This document shows, piece by piece, positions 16,634 to 24,942 of a DNA stretch of 64,000 nt. The stretch's first letter is position 1. Each line of letters begins with the position of its first letter. The notes under the pieces are model-generated. The model was not told the DNA's origin. It saw only the letters and a program-made list of their open reading frames with translations, and did no database searches. The stretch is taken from contig NZ_BMTQ01000015.1 of assembly GCF_014649755.1 (NCBI RefSeq), forward strand, positions 62,001 through 126,000, given 5' to 3'. Both the position numbers and the translations under genes were made by a program. The stretch is from Streptomyces litmocidini. Lineage in GTDB: Bacteria; Actinomycetota; Actinomycetes; Streptomycetales; Streptomycetaceae.

Positions 16634-18097
16634 ATGGAAGTTCCGACCACCCCGGCGGCCGGCGGCGACCGAACCGGGGAGGGAGGCGGCGGCGCGGGCT
16701 GGTTCGGACGGTCCCCCGCGGCGTCTCCGGCAGCTCCGAGACCCCCGCGCCCGGACGCCCGTCGGCCCGCCCCGGAGGCCGTGCGCCCGTACGTCCGGGA
16801 ACCGGGCCCCGCCTCCGCGCACCCGTACGGACACGAGTCGGACCCCTCCCCCCTCCAGCAGGACGGCCGGCAGTCGTCCTCCGGCCCGGGGCGCCCGAGC
16901 TCCGGGCCCGTACGCCCCTCAGAGGGGCGACCGGCCGCGGGACCGGTTCCCGGCCGCGCCGCGTCGCGGGACTCGTCCGACACGGCCCTGCTGCGCCGCA
17001 CGATGGCCGAGATCGAGCCGATCGCCGACAAGGTCACCTCGTACTTCTACGCGCAGCTCTTCCTCCGGCACCCCGACCTGCGGGCACTCTTCCCCGCGGC
17101 GATGGACGTCCAGCGCGACCGTCTCTTCAAGGCGCTGCTCACCGCCGCGACCCATGCGGACGACACCGCCGCCCTGACCGCCTACCTGGACCGTCTCGGC
17201 CGTGGGCACCGGAAGTACGGCACCCTTCCCGAGCACTATCCGGCCGTCGGCGAGGCCTTGATCTGCGCGCTCTCCCGGCACGCCCCGTCGAGCTGGGGGC
17301 CGCGGACCGAAGCCGCGTGGGTGAGCGCGTACACCACGATCTCCCAGATCATGATCGACGCGGCCACCGCGGACGAGCTGCGGGCGCCGGCCTGGTGGCA
17401 GGCGGAGGTGGTCGGCCACGAGATGCGCACGCCGGACATCGCCGTCGTCACCGTCCGGCCCGACCAGCCGTACCCCTTCCTCGCCGGGCAGTACACCGCC
17501 CTGGAGACGCCCTGGTGGCCGCGTGTCTGGCGGCACTACTCCTTCGCCTCCGCGCCCCGTTCCGACGGAGTGCTCTCCTTCCACGTCAAGGCCGTACCGG
17601 CGGGCTGGGTGTCCAACGCCCTGGTCCACCGGGCCAGGCCCGGGGACGTCATCCGCCTCGGCGCCCCCACCGGCTCCATGACCGTCGACCACAGCACCGA
17701 CAACGGGCTGCTCTGTCTCGGCGGCGGCACCGGCATCGCACCCATCAAGGCCCTGGTGGAGGACGTGGCACAGCACGGGCGGCACCGGTCGGTCGACGTG
17801 TTCTACGGCGCCCGTCGCAGCGACGACCTGTACGACATCGAGACCATGCTCCGGCTGCAGCAGTCGCACTCCTGGCTCTCGGTCCGCCCGGTCGTGGACG
17901 ACAGCCCCGTCGGCCTGCTGTCCGGCGGGCTCCCCGGCGCCGTACGCGAGTACGGCCCCTGGCACACCTACGACGTCTACCTGTCCGGCCCGCCCGGCAT
18001 GATCCGCCGCGGCGTCGACACCCTCCTGGGCATCGGCGTCTCCACCCACCGCATACGGCACGACTCCATCGAGGAACTGGTCGGGGCAGCGACGTGA
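16634..18097 (+). CDS. Flavohemoglobin-like protein with an N-terminal disordered extension
   Basis: The 487-residue protein has a Pro/Arg/Gly-rich disordered stretch (about 1-115), a globin domain (about 118-250; YFYAQLFLRHPDLRALFP and a likely proximal His in GRGHRKYG), an FAD-binding reductase domain (HYSFASAP motif) and an NAD-binding domain (GGGTGIAPIKALVED; CGP replaced by SGPPGM). This is the layout of flavohemoproteins, which oxidise NO to nitrate with O2 and NAD(P)H; the extension is unusual for Hmp. ATG at 16634 is the first plausible start (GAGGCAG upstream). The stop overlaps the next start by 4 bases. Confidence 0.9.
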   Translation: MEVPTTPAAGGDRTGEGGGGAGWFGRSPAASPAAPRPPRPDARRPAPEAVRPYVREPGPASAHPYGHESDPSPLQQDGRQSSSGPGRPSSGPVRPSEGRPAAGPVPGRAASRDSSDTALLRRTMAEIEPIADKVTSYFYAQLFLRHPDLRALFPAAMDVQRDRLFKALLTAATHADDTAALTAYLDRLGRGHRKYGTLPEHYPAVGEALICALSRHAPSSWGPRTEAAWVSAYTTISQIMIDAATADELRAPAWWQAEVVGHEMRTPDIAVVTVRPDQPYPFLAGQYTALETPWWPRVWRHYSFASAPRSDGVLSFHVKAVPAGWVSNALVHRARPGDVIRLGAPTGSMTVDHSTDNGLLCLGGGTGIAPIKALVEDVAQHGRHRSVDVFYGARRSDDLYDIETMLRLQQSHSWLSVRPVVDDSPVGLLSGGLPGAVREYGPWHTYDVYLSGPPGMIRRGVDTLLGIGVSTHRIRHDSIEELVGAAT

Positions 18098-18891
18098 GCA
18101 CTTTCGAACAGACGGAGCAGCGACAGGCGACACCGTTGCGCACCACCCGCCCCGGCAGCGACGGCGAGCACCTGGTCCAGCAGCGCATGGGCACGGCCGA
18201 GCGCGCCGACCGGTTCTACGCCGAGCAGGTCCTCGACCGGCTCAACCCGCGGATGCGGGAGTTCGTGGCACGGCAGGAGATGTTCTTCCTGGCCACCGCC
18301 GACCGGCACGGCAACTGCGACAACACCTTCCGCGCCGGGCCGCCCGGCTTCCTGCACGTCCTGGACGACGAGACGCTCGCCTACCCCGAGTACCGCGGCA
18401 ACGGCGTCCACGCCAGCCTGGGCAACATCGAGGAGAACCCTCATGTCGGCCTCCTCGCGGTCGACTTCTTCCGCGACCGCGTCGGGCTCCACGTCAACGG
18501 CCGGGCCAGGGTGGTGACCGACGAGGAGATGCGCGGCGCCCACTCCGGGCTCGCGGTCGACCCGGTGCCGGGCCGGCGCGCCCTGGTCTGGGTGGAGATC
18601 ACCGTCCATGAGGCGTACATCCACTGCGCCAAGCACATCCCGCACCTCGAGAAGATCCCCCGGCAGGGCCGCCCGGGCCGCTCTTGGGGGACGGACGACG
18701 CCAGGCGCAAGGGCGGTGACTTCTTCGGGGCGGCCGCCGAAGCGCCGGAGCGCGGCGTGTTCCTGCCGCCGCCCCGTGCGTGCGCGTCGAGTTGGCGGGC
18801 GGAGGCGGAGCGGGTGGTGTCGAGGGCCGCGGACCGCTCCTCGGAGGCCGATGCGTTCAGCGGCTGGTTCAGTCGCGGTACGTCCGCCTGA
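18094..18891 (+). CDS. Pyridoxamine 5'-phosphate oxidase-fold flavoprotein, coupled to the flavohemoglobin
   Basis: The 265-residue protein starts at the GTG of a GTGA overlap with the flavohemoglobin stop, indicating translational coupling. It contains the PPOX split-barrel pattern: RQEMFFLATADRHGNCDNTFR, then GNIEENPHVGLLAVDF and VHEAYIHCAKHIP. Such proteins bind FMN or a related flavin and often act as oxidoreductases on small molecules. Co-translation with an NO-dioxygenase-type protein suggests a shared nitrosative or redox function (inference). The last 60 residues are less conserved-looking. A perfect terminator follows the stop codon. Confidence 0.87.
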   Translation: MSTFEQTEQRQATPLRTTRPGSDGEHLVQQRMGTAERADRFYAEQVLDRLNPRMREFVARQEMFFLATADRHGNCDNTFRAGPPGFLHVLDDETLAYPEYRGNGVHASLGNIEENPHVGLLAVDFFRDRVGLHVNGRARVVTDEEMRGAHSGLAVDPVPGRRALVWVEITVHEAYIHCAKHIPHLEKIPRQGRPGRSWGTDDARRKGGDFFGAAAEAPERGVFLPPPRACASSWRAEAERVVSRAADRSSEADAFSGWFSRGTSA

Positions 18892-18893
18892 GC

Positions 18894-18928
18894 CGTCGGC
18901 GCGGCGGGGCCCTCCCGCCGCGCCGACG
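18894..18928 (+). terminator. Perfect 15-bp terminator hairpin
   Basis: CGTCGGCGCGGCGGG (18894-18908) and CCCGCCGCGCCGACG (18914-18928) pair perfectly over a 5-base loop, 3 bases after the stop codon of the PPOX-fold gene. Confidence 0.87.
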
Positions 18929-19029
18929 ATCCGTACCGACGGAATCTCGGGCCGGACCGTGGCGAGCCGGGACTCGGGCGGGGCCCGTGGTGGGCGGAGG
19001 CTCCGACCGGGTCCGTGGCGGGCGGGGGC

Positions 19030-20412
19030 TCAGGCGGGATCCGTGGTGAGCGAGGGGGTCGGGCGGCGGAAGCCGCGGGTGAGCAGCAGCAGGTAGCCGA
19101 AGCCGGCGGCGAGCCAGCAGCAGCCGATGGTGAGGGCGACCGGGCTGAGCATCGCCATCAGGTACACGGTCACACAGGCGCCGAGCACGGGCACGACGAC
19201 GTGACCCAGCAGCCGTCCGGGGCGGTGGGCGTCGGGGTCGGCGGAGCGGGTGCGGGCCCAGTGCACGACGACGCAGGCGTTGACGGCGGTGAAGCCGAGG
19301 AAGGCACCGAAGTTGATGAACGACGTCGCCGTCTCCAGGGAGAGGTCCAGGCCGATCAGGCCGACGGCACCGGTGAGGGCCAGGCACAGGACGGGGGTGC
19401 CGGTGCGGGGGTTCAGCACTCCGAAGACACGCTTCGGCAGCACTCCGTCGCGGCCCATGATGAACAGCAGCCGACTGGAGCTGAGCTGGACGGCGAGTCC
19501 CGAGGCGAAGCCGCCGACGATCGCGGCCATGTTGGTCCAGTCGGCGAAGGTCTGACCTCCGACCTCGATCGACATCGTGTACGACACGATCTGCGGGTCG
19601 TCGAAGACGCCCCCGGGGTGGACCAGCTGCATCACGTACGCCACCGCGGCGAAGAGCAGGCCGCCGATCGCGATGACCAGGACCACGGCGCGTGGGATGG
19701 TCCGGCGCGGATCCTTCGCCTCCTCGGAGAGCGTGGTCACGGCGTCGAACCCGAGGTAGGAGTACGCGGCGATCGCGGCCGCCGCCGAGATGCCGGCGAG
19801 CCCGCTGTCCGCGTTCCACAGCGGCGCGGTGTACGAGAGGGGCGGGTGCCCGGCGAGATGGACCAGGCAGTAGGCGACGAAGAGCAGCACCAGGAAGACG
19901 GCGAGGCCTGTGAGCACCTTGTTGACACGGTCGGTGAGGGCGAGTCCGATGATGTTGACGAGGGTCGTGAGGCCCGCGTTGAGCAGCATCCAGACCCAGA
20001 CCGGAACGGCCGGGAACTGTGCGTTGAGGTAGAGCGACTGGACGAGCCAGGCGACCATCGGCAGGAAGAGGTAGTCGAGGAGGACGGCCCAGCCGATCAG
20101 GAAGCCGGCCGGGGCGCCGAGCAGTCGCCGGGTGTACGAGTACGCGCTGCCGGCGTCGGGGAACTGCCCGGCCATCCGTGCGTAGCTGAGCGCCGTCAGG
20201 AACATCGCCGAGGTGGCCACGAGGAACGCGGTGGGCGCGGTGCCCGCGCTGGCGGCGGAGATCACTCCGAAGATCACCATCACCAGGCCGGGGGCCATGT
20301 AGGCGAGCCCGAAGGCCACCACGGAGGCGAGGGAGAGGTTCCCGCTGAGCCGTGTCGGCGTGCCGGCCGTCGTACCGGCGGGGGCGGTGCGTGTTTCCGG
20401 GGTGCCGCTCAC
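19030..20412 (-). CDS. APC-family amino acid/amine permease
   Basis: The 460-residue protein has about 12 hydrophobic segments and the APC signatures: GLAYMAPGLVMVIFG in the first helix region, GSAYSYTRRLLG after helix 2, YSYLGFDAVTTLSEEAKDP at helix 6 and MGRDGVLP after helix 8. It lies in the cytoplasmic membrane and probably imports an amino acid, amide or polyamine by proton symport. The GTG start overlaps the nitrilase stop by 4 bases (GTGA), so the two are co-translated, and the transported compound is probably the nitrilase substrate or its product (inference). GGAGAGGAG lies upstream of the GTG. Confidence 0.92.
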   Translation of the reverse strand: MSGTPETRTAPAGTTAGTPTRLSGNLSLASVVAFGLAYMAPGLVMVIFGVISAASAGTAPTAFLVATSAMFLTALSYARMAGQFPDAGSAYSYTRRLLGAPAGFLIGWAVLLDYLFLPMVAWLVQSLYLNAQFPAVPVWVWMLLNAGLTTLVNIIGLALTDRVNKVLTGLAVFLVLLFVAYCLVHLAGHPPLSYTAPLWNADSGLAGISAAAAIAAYSYLGFDAVTTLSEEAKDPRRTIPRAVVLVIAIGGLLFAAVAYVMQLVHPGGVFDDPQIVSYTMSIEVGGQTFADWTNMAAIVGGFASGLAVQLSSSRLLFIMGRDGVLPKRVFGVLNPRTGTPVLCLALTGAVGLIGLDLSLETATSFINFGAFLGFTAVNACVVVHWARTRSADPDAHRPGRLLGHVVVPVLGACVTVYLMAMLSPVALTIGCCWLAAGFGYLLLLTRGFRRPTPSLTTDPA

Positions 20413-21374
20413 CGGGCGGTCTCCTCTCCGACGGCCGGGCGCGGGGCGGCCGGTGTCGACGGGGAGGCCGGTGTCGCCGGGGAGTCCGCGGGGCGCAGGG
20501 CGGCCGGTGTCCAGGGGGAGACCGCGGGGCGCCAGGTGGCGGGGTCGATGCGGCCGCCGTACAGGGGCAGTTCCAGAGGGGTGTCGTCGGGCGCGAAGTG
20601 GTCCCACGGCCAGGAGTCGCCGCCCGTGCCGTGCTTCCGTGCCGCGGCGACCCGGTCGAGGTCGACGACGGCGAGCAGAGTGGTGTCCTCCGTGCCGACG
20701 GCGGCCACCTGGACGTGCCCCTCGGGGTCGACGAGCAGGCTGCGGCCCTGCGCGGTGGGAGAGGCGCCGTTGACGCTGGCGACCCAGACCTGGTTCACGA
20801 TGGCGTTCGCCGTGTTGACCGGGATCTCCTGGGCGCGGCCGGAGGTGGAGGTCTGCACGAGGTTGACGACGAGTTCGGCGCCCATCCAGGCGAGGTGGCG
20901 GGTGACCTCGGGGTACCAGGCGTCGTAGCAGATGGACAGGCCTATCCGGGCGGTTCCGGGCAGGTCGAAGACGACGAACTCGCGGCCGACGCACATGGGC
21001 TCGTAGGGGCGCCAGGTGAAGATCTTCCGGTAGTGGGCGGCGAGTTCGCCGTCCGGGCCGTAGACGACGGCGGTGTTGTGGACCTTTCCGTCCTCGGCGC
21101 GTTCCAGCACGGTCCCGGGGATCAGCCAGACGCCGAGTTCGCGGGCGAGTGCGCCGAGCGCCGCGCCGCGCGGGCCGTCGAGGGGCTCGGCGTACGTGTC
21201 GTAGTACTCCTCCAGGGTCATCGTCTCGGCTCCCCGGGAGCAGAGGTGCAGCTCGGGGTAGACGACGAGCTCCGCCCTGTCGGGCGACTTCATGCGCCGT
21301 CGCAGGCCGTCGGCGAACTGATCGAAGGACTCGGCTGGCGCTTGTACGAGGGCGAGGCGGAGGTGCCGGCTCAT
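20409..21374 (-). CDS. Nitrilase-superfamily carbon-nitrogen hydrolase
   Basis: The 321-residue protein carries the Glu-Lys-Cys triad of the superfamily: Glu41 in VVYPELHL, Lys117 in HYRKIFTW and Cys149 in SICYDAWYPE. These enzymes cleave amide or nitrile C-N bonds. The last 50 residues are Pro/Ala/Thr-rich and probably disordered. ATG at 21374 has AGGAG just upstream; the frame continues to 21581 without support. It is the first gene of an operon with an APC permease and is divergent from a TetR gene with a perfect palindromic operator between them. The substrate is unknown; an N-carbamoyl or amide compound is plausible. Confidence 0.92.
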   Translation of the reverse strand: MSRHLRLALVQAPAESFDQFADGLRRRMKSPDRAELVVYPELHLCSRGAETMTLEEYYDTYAEPLDGPRGAALGALARELGVWLIPGTVLERAEDGKVHNTAVVYGPDGELAAHYRKIFTWRPYEPMCVGREFVVFDLPGTARIGLSICYDAWYPEVTRHLAWMGAELVVNLVQTSTSGRAQEIPVNTANAIVNQVWVASVNGASPTAQGRSLLVDPEGHVQVAAVGTEDTTLLAVVDLDRVAAARKHGTGGDSWPWDHFAPDDTPLELPLYGGRIDPATWRPAVSPWTPAALRPADSPATPASPSTPAAPRPAVGEETAR

Positions 21375-21457
21375 GGGGCTCCTGACAGGAGGGGGAAGGG
21401 GGTGCGCCACGGTGGGGGCCGGGGAGCGGCGTGGTGCGACAGAGGGAACCCGATACG

Positions 21458-21480
21458 CAACACCGTTGTCAACGGTGTTG
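21458..21480. promoter_or_regulatory. Perfect 10-bp-arm operator between nitrilase and tetR
   Basis: CAACACCGTT (21458-21467) and AACGGTGTTG (21471-21480) are perfect complements around GTC. It lies 84 bases from the nitrilase start and 58 bases from the tetR start. Its right end overlaps TTGTCA (21478-21483), a possible -35 box for tetR with TAGGGT at 21503-21508, as expected for autoregulation. Confidence 0.78.
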
Positions 21481-21538
21481 TCATTTCTTGGGGCTTCCTT
21501 GGTAGGGTCGCCCGGACGATCCGCATCGAGGGGGCCCC

Positions 21539-22267
21539 ATGGCGAAGAAGACGGTGGCGAGCACGGAGAGCACGGCCGCACGGTCCGGCCGCCGGGAACG
21601 CAGGGACGTGCGCCGGGAGGCGGCGGTCGACGCCGCCTTCTTCCTGGCCGAGCGGGAAGGCGTCGCCGGCCTCTCGATGCGACGCCTCGGCCAGGAACTC
21701 GACGTCGACGCCGCCGGGCTCTACCGGCTGTTCCGCGACAAGGACGAGCTGCTGCTCGCCATGGCCGAGCGGACGATCGCCATGATTCTGGACGAGATGG
21801 GCGAGGTGACGGAGGGCGAACCCTGGCAGGACACCCTGCGCCGGATCGCCGAGGGCACCTGGCAGGTGCAGACCCGCCATCCGGCCATCACGGTCCTCAC
21901 CTTCGCGCGCACCACCGGCGGACCGGCGGAACAGCGCATGGTGGAACTGATCCTCTCGGCCTTCGCCCGCTCGGGGCTGGCCCCGGACCAGGCCGTCCTC
22001 CACTACCGGACGTACGTGGACACCGCCCTCGGCCTGTGCGCGCACAGCGCCGCGCTCAACTCGCTCGACCCCGACGTCCGGGAGAAGGACGACACGATCT
22101 GGACCCGGATCTACGCCCGGCTGCCCGAGGCCGCCCACCCCGTCACCCGGAGCCACATCGACGAACTGACCCGGGTGACCCAGAAGGCGATCTACGACAC
22201 GGCGGTGGAGGCGATCCTCGCCGCCACCGAGCGGGCCGGGGCGGAACACCGGAACGCCTCTTCCTGA
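21539..22267 (+). CDS. TetR-family regulator of the nitrilase/permease operon
   Basis: The 242-residue protein has an N-terminal TetR HTH (residues 20-70; AAVDAAFFLAEREG, LSMRRLGQELDVDAAGLYRLFRDKDELL) and a TetR_C-type ligand domain. It is divergent from a nitrilase-permease operon, and the palindrome at 21458-21480 lies in the shared promoter. It likely represses both directions and is released by the transported or hydrolysed compound. The start is the ATG at 21539; the leader is short after the -10 candidate. Confidence 0.9.
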   Translation: MAKKTVASTESTAARSGRRERRDVRREAAVDAAFFLAEREGVAGLSMRRLGQELDVDAAGLYRLFRDKDELLLAMAERTIAMILDEMGEVTEGEPWQDTLRRIAEGTWQVQTRHPAITVLTFARTTGGPAEQRMVELILSAFARSGLAPDQAVLHYRTYVDTALGLCAHSAALNSLDPDVREKDDTIWTRIYARLPEAAHPVTRSHIDELTRVTQKAIYDTAVEAILAATERAGAEHRNASS

Positions 22268-22658
22268 CCGGCCGCGCGGAGGCGGAGACCGGCCCTGGCC
22301 GATCATTCCCGGCAGGCCCGCGGCGTCCCGCTTCTGGTGCGGTCGGGCCTCCCCCGCCAGATGCCGCGCGGCACCGGCCTCGTGCCGCTCCTCGGACCGC
22401 GGGTCGACCGGCCCGGCGGACAGGCCGGCGATCGGCACTCCACCGCACAGCTCGCCGGGCCCGTCCTCGACGACGGGCCTCCGCCCCGAGGGGGGCGGGC
22501 CTCGTCGTCCGGGTTCGACGTCGGGCGCTGAGGCGTCTCCGCCCCGTCCGGATGCCGTCGGGGGCGAGAGCGGCACGGGTGGCGTCCCCGGCCCGGCCGG
22601 GACCGGGGGTGACGGGCCGCGGGGTGCGTCGACGCGGACTGTTCAAAGCCTTTCCCCG
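22268..22658. other. Convergent intergenic region with a terminator
   Basis: No gene is supported here. The stretch separates tetR from the reverse-strand dioxygenase pair and contains the hairpin at 22469-22509. Confidence 0.5.
22469..22509. terminator. Imperfect bidirectional hairpin
   Basis: GACGACGGGCCTCCGCCCC (22469-22487) and GGGGCGGGCCTCGTCGTC (22492-22509) form a long imperfect stem with a GAGG loop between convergent genes. Confidence 0.55.
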
Positions 22659-23429
22659 TCACACGGGCGGCACCAGATCACTGTCGCTGACGGTGTACGT
22701 GAGGAGGGGGTAGACGAAGTCCGTCTCGTTGTTCTCGCGGCGCCGCAGTCGGTAGAACTCTCGCTTCTGCTCCTCGTCCGCCGGCACGAGGAGCGCGCCC
22801 TGCGGGAGGTGCGCACGTCCGTCACGGAACCGGACGGAAGTCTTTGACGTTCGAAACGTCACGCCCAACCATCGAGTGTCCGCCGACCGAGCAAGGGCGT
22901 CCCGTACGATTTTGTGCCTGAACCGCCGATTCGATTCGACGGAGAACGCGACGACACCGTGGTGGGCGAGAGGGATCTCGAACTTCCCGCCATCAGGATC
23001 CTTCGATTCGAAGATCAGTTTCCTCGTCGGGCTCACTTCGGGGTGTTCATAGCAGGAGTAGACGGCGATGAACGACTCGTCGGCCAGATCGAGAGCCTGG
23101 TCGGAATGGATGCCCATGGTGGTGTAGGCGTTCGTGTAGATCTCGATCAAAGCGTTGTTGAAAGCGACCGGAATCTGCGCATGTTCTTGGACCTGTCGCG
23201 CCAGTCGCTCATGCACCGCCCGGAAGCGCTGCGCCGGACTGTCGTATCGAGTGGTGGTGCGTACGAGCGGGACACCGCCCTCTTCGTCGATCTCGGTGAG
23301 CGTGGCGCCCAGCCGGCCCTTTCCCACGTCTTCCCAACGAGCCGATGCGGACAGCTCCTCGAAGGGGTTCTCCCCGGTCGGCAAAACGCACGTGAGGATC
23401 CCGTCCGGGATTCTAGACCCGGGGTGCAA
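22659..23429 (-). CDS. Predicted 2-oxoglutarate/Fe(II)-dependent oxygenase, AlkB-like (second gene of pair)
   Basis: The 256-residue protein shows the metal and co-substrate pattern of 2OG/Fe(II) oxygenases: HSD (His108, Asp110), a distal His172 in RFRHKIV and Arg193 in TFRTS, with spacing and surrounding beta-strands (LIEIYTNAYTTMGIH, HGVVAFSVES) like AlkB-type jelly rolls. The start is a TTG at 23429 with GGGAG 6-7 bases upstream; it lies inside the end of the upstream gene, giving a 17-base overlap and probable translational coupling. Base composition is lower in GC than the flanks (137 of 240 bases at 22921-23160). I do not recognise a named family; the substrate is unknown. Confidence 0.72.
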   Translation of the reverse strand: MHPGSRIPDGILTCVLPTGENPFEELSASARWEDVGKGRLGATLTEIDEEGGVPLVRTTTRYDSPAQRFRAVHERLARQVQEHAQIPVAFNNALIEIYTNAYTTMGIHSDQALDLADESFIAVYSCYEHPEVSPTRKLIFESKDPDGGKFEIPLAHHGVVAFSVESNRRFRHKIVRDALARSADTRWLGVTFRTSKTSVRFRDGRAHLPQGALLVPADEEQKREFYRLRRRENNETDFVYPLLTYTVSDSDLVPPV

Positions 23430-24705
23430 TGTAGTCTCCCGCGTTCATGCTGAAGGGAAATTCGTTTCCGTAGTCGATGAAGGAGGAGGTGCTGTTCTCC
23501 TCGGCGTACAGCCTGCGCAACTCGTCCAGACCCGTCGGCGTGGGCGGCTCCAACTTCACCGGGTCTCCGGCTTCGTCGGCGACCTTCAGGAACGTGTGGC
23601 CGTTCTTGTGAACGGCTTCGGCGCTCGAACACCGCACCACATATCCCAGGCGGGTCGGGAGAACTTCCGCTCCCAGAGTCGAGGGCCGGATTTCATGCGT
23701 GTACAGACGGTTGGTGGACAGCGGCATGAAGAACACGGATCCGGGATAGAGGGTCAGGCTGAACCGAGGGGGGAAGGTGGCCCCGTCGCGTTCTCCGGTC
23801 GTGTCCTTGAGGCGGAAGTGGAGTTCGGTCAACCCGCTGACGCCCTTCACTCCGCGGTCGAAGGCGTCCTCGGCCAGGGGCCGCAGCCCGTCGAGCCGGT
23901 CGTAGAAGGTGCAGAAGGCCATGATGCCGTTGGACGGCATGTCTTTGGTCTTGTCGGCATGGGCCGAGATCTTGGCTTTCGACTGCTTGCGCTCGGCCGT
24001 GGCAAGGGTGTTGTGGTAGATCTGAGCAAGGACGTGATTCAGCGGCGCGTGGCCCCGGAAGACGGTGTCCGCCTCGCGGTTCAGATCCTCGACGATGTGC
24101 ACGTCGGTCGGGCGAAAGCTCTCGGTCGGCCCAGAAAGGTTCGTGGAGCACCGGAGCAGGCGGAAATGCAGTTCGTCGCCGTTTCTCGTGACAGGTGTCA
24201 GATAGATTCCGCTGCGACGGGCCGTTCCGGGCTTGGTGGACTCCGTCAGGGATTGGAACTCGTGCTCCGCACGGATCCGCCCGAAGTGATCGGCGTCGAT
24301 TTCGAAAAATCGGCGGTAGTACACACCGGCGCCGTGCACGCGGAGGGGGACCCGGCCGAGGCCGACGGGGATCCACGAGCTGTCGACGTCCTCGTGGTGA
24401 CCGTGTGACAGCTCCCGGACGACGAACACCCGGGCAGCCGTACGCAGTCGGTGGCCCTCGACGCGCGATAGGTCGCCGCACAGGTAGACGGTCTTCCGTG
24501 CGAGGTCGGGCGGATCGGAGGCGAGGTCCTCCGGCGTGATGACGGTCCCGAAGAAGTTCCTGATCCCTTCGTCGTCATGCAACGGCGACGGCGCGACCAA
24601 AGTGTTGTTCGCGTCCTCGACGCACGCCTCTACCCGCTCCGCTGCACACATCAAACGGTACCTGCCGTTCGCCGATCCTGGGGGTTCCGTCGAAACCGTG
24701 GACAT
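23413..24705 (-). CDS. Predicted 2-oxoglutarate/Fe(II)-dependent oxygenase-like protein (first gene of pair)
   Basis: The 430-residue protein has a C-terminal half with the oxygenase pattern HAD (His249, Asp251), a distal His337 in YTHEIRPS and Arg358 in VVRCS, preceded by SLTLYPGSVFFMPLS, the strand that usually leads to the distal His. The N-terminal 200 residues (VYLCGDLSRVEG; GVYYRRFFEID; ELHFRLLRCSTN) are unfamiliar. It overlaps the second oxygenase-like gene by 17 bases. ATG at 24705 lacks a Shine-Dalgarno sequence; Met19 is an alternative. A perfect 32-bp palindrome lies 16 bases upstream of the ATG. GC is lower than in the neighbours, suggesting transfer. The call is by motif pattern only. 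Confidence 0.62.
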   Translation of the reverse strand: MSTVSTEPPGSANGRYRLMCAAERVEACVEDANNTLVAPSPLHDDEGIRNFFGTVITPEDLASDPPDLARKTVYLCGDLSRVEGHRLRTAARVFVVRELSHGHHEDVDSSWIPVGLGRVPLRVHGAGVYYRRFFEIDADHFGRIRAEHEFQSLTESTKPGTARRSGIYLTPVTRNGDELHFRLLRCSTNLSGPTESFRPTDVHIVEDLNREADTVFRGHAPLNHVLAQIYHNTLATAERKQSKAKISAHADKTKDMPSNGIMAFCTFYDRLDGLRPLAEDAFDRGVKGVSGLTELHFRLKDTTGERDGATFPPRFSLTLYPGSVFFMPLSTNRLYTHEIRPSTLGAEVLPTRLGYVVRCSSAEAVHKNGHTFLKVADEAGDPVKLEPPTPTGLDELRRLYAEENSTSSFIDYGNEFPFSMNAGDYIAPRV

Positions 24706-24721
24706 GGCAAAGGCCCGCGCT

Positions 24722-24753
24722 CTTTCGTCTGCGCTGCGCAGCGCAGACGAAAG
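24722..24753. promoter_or_regulatory. Perfect 32-bp palindrome upstream of the oxygenase pair
   Basis: CTTTCGTCTGCGCTGC (24722-24737) is followed directly by its exact reverse complement (24738-24753). In RNA it would form a stem of up to about 14 bp just before the first oxygenase start codon; in DNA it could be an operator. It could also terminate the SnoaL-like gene whose stop lies 190 bases upstream on the same strand. Confidence 0.75.
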
Positions 24754-24942
24754 GGGACGGACCGTTGAACCTTGATCCTCTCACGCGGCTCGGCAGCGGG
24801 CAACGGGCTCCGCCGTACGGTGTCGCACCCGTTCACCGGCACGGCGAGCAGCGCCGCTCCAGACGGTGGGGTTCGTGCTCCGACAGCACCCATCCGGTGC
24901 CCATCGGCCGAACCGTGCTCCTGCAGGCCTCGATACCCCCCG

